A DNA stretch of 34,117 nt, taken from positions 1 through 34,117 of the forward strand of contig CAKZMZ010000091.1 in the NCBI GenBank assembly GCA_937129345.1, in the 5' to 3' direction. Below the pieces are notes generated by a model that was not told the origin of the DNA, did no database searches, and saw only the letters and a program-made list of their open reading frames with translations. This document shows positions 33,251 through 34,117 of this stretch, piece after piece. Position numbers and translations under genes: made by a program. Each line of letters starts with the position of its first letter. The stretch's first letter is position 1. The DNA is from an uncultured Thalassovita sp. GTDB lineage: Bacteria > Bacteroidota > Bacteroidia > Cytophagales > Flammeovirgaceae.

Positions 33251-34117
33251 TTACATGTTCTCTATAATTTCATTGCCAAACTCAGAGCACTTGAGCAGTG
33301 TAGCGCCTTCCATCAATCTCTCAAAATCGTAGGTTACGCGTTTTTTAGAAATAGCACCCTCTAGACCCTTGTAAATAAGGTCTGCTGCCTCTTGCCAGCC
33401 CATGTACTCCAACATCATCGCACCAGAAAGAATAACAGAACCAGGATTTACTTTGTCTTGTCCTGCATATTTTGGAGCAGTGCCATGAGTCGCTTCAAAA
33501 ATAGCACTTCCTTTTACGTAATTAATGTTGGCTCCAGGGGCAATACCGATACCACCAACAATAGCGGCCAATGCATCAGAAACATAGTCGCCATTAAGAT
33601 TTAAGGTGGCAATTACAGAATATTCTGCAGGTCTGGTAAGAATTTGCTGTAAGAAAGCATCGGCAATAGAATCTTTCACTATTATTTTGCCTGCGGCAAC
33701 AGCGTCGCTTTGGGCTTTGTCTGCAGCGGCTTTGCCTTCTTCTTCAACAATTTTATCGTACTGTGCCCAAGTAAAGGTTTTGTCGCCAAATTCTCTTTCA
33801 GCCAATTCGTAGCCCCACTTTTTAAAGGCACCTTCTGTGTATTTCATGATGTTGCCTTTGTGCACCAAAGTAACAGAAGGTCTATCATTTTGTATTGCGT
33901 AGTTGATGGCACCTCTTACCAATCGCTCCGTTCCTTCAACAGAAACTGGTTTTATACCGATAGAAGAGGTCTCAGGGAAACGTATTTTTTTTACGCCCAT
34001 CTCATTTCTTAAAAAGTTTTTTACCTTTTCAACTTCTGGTGTTCCGTTCATGTACTCTATGCCGGCATAAATGTCTTCGGTGTTTTCCCTGAAAATTACC
34101 ATATTGGTCAATTCAGG
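33251..34117 (-). CDS. icd: NADP-dependent isocitrate dehydrogenase, C-terminal part (runs off the right edge)
   Basis: The frame is open to the window edge (the first codons seen read [12 protein letters not shown]), so the true start is outside; 288 residues are visible. The conserved [13 protein letters not shown], the metal-binding [26 protein letters not shown], and the coenzyme segment [26 protein letters not shown] place it in the E. coli-like dimeric IDH family. It oxidatively decarboxylates isocitrate to 2-oxoglutarate in the TCA cycle. NADP rather than NAD preference is by family likeness. Its proximity to sdhCAB forms a loose TCA cluster, although on the opposite strand. Confidence 0.95.
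   Translation of the reverse strand, partial: PELTNMVIFRENTEDIYAGIEYMNGTPEVEKVKNFLRNEMGVKKIRFPETSSIGIKPVSVEGTERLVRGAINYAIQNDRPSVTLVHKGNIMKYTEGAFKKWGYELAEREFGDKTFTWAQYDKIVEEEGKAAADKAQSDAVAAGKIIVKDSIADAFLQQILTRPAEYSVIATLNLNGDYVSDALAAIVGGIGIAPGANINYVKGSAIFEATHGTAPKYAGQDKVNPGSVILSGAMMLEYMGWQEAADLIYKGLEGAISKKRVTYDFERLMEGATLLKCSEFGNEIIENM

Overview
The window looks like chromosomal DNA from a Bacteroidota bacterium, most likely of the Cytophagales type. The evidence is AT-rich DNA with almost no Shine-Dalgarno sites, a very large secreted protease ending in a type IX secretion (Por) sorting domain, a long three-domain IspG, the single-polypeptide cytochrome b558-type SdhC, and a TTTG-N20-TAnnTTTG promoter in front of the succinate dehydrogenase genes. 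I found no tRNA, rRNA, CRISPR array, insertion sequence or prophage.

Left part (1-10.3 kb). The end of a glycogen branching enzyme/amylase-like gene with a terminator is followed by an exported Rieske protein. On the minus strand comes a small two-gene unit: a SLATT/DUF4231 two-helix membrane protein, then a nucleoside 2-deoxyribosyltransferase-like Rossmannoid protein. This is the best candidate in the window for a little-described (conflict-type) system. Next are an orphan NtrC-like sigma-54 activator, an orphan Hpt protein, a 14-bp tandem repeat with a perfect 24-bp palindrome, an OmpR/PhoB-type two-component pair, a small secreted Cys-containing protein, menC, a small unknown protein and a PHYHD1-like dioxygenase.

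Middle (10.3-20.5 kb). A 1918-residue secreted M12B-like metalloprotease carries a P domain and nine fibronectin type III repeats, two of which were duplicated as a 558-bp unit. It is followed by an RluE-type pseudouridine synthase with a TTG start, a DUF606 transporter coupled to a Crp/Fnr regulator, a LysE-type exporter, and a LexA/CI-like S24 repressor with candidate operators just upstream. A 508-bp gap after the repressor holds two terminators and a fragment that looks like a decayed gene.

Right part (20.5-34.1 kb). A four-gene minus-strand phosphorelay operon runs PAS-PAS kinase, lone receiver, receiver-PAS-kinase, receiver-Crp fusion. Beyond it are ispG and an ornithine cyclodeaminase-like gene, the sdhCAB operon (complex II) with promoter and terminator, a small membrane protein, and the C-terminal part of NADP-isocitrate dehydrogenase running off the right edge.

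Most of the window is housekeeping metabolism (menaquinone, isoprenoid and TCA cycle genes) interleaved with signal-transduction genes. Five histidine-kinase or receiver transcription units or fragments occur in about 20 kb, which is dense.
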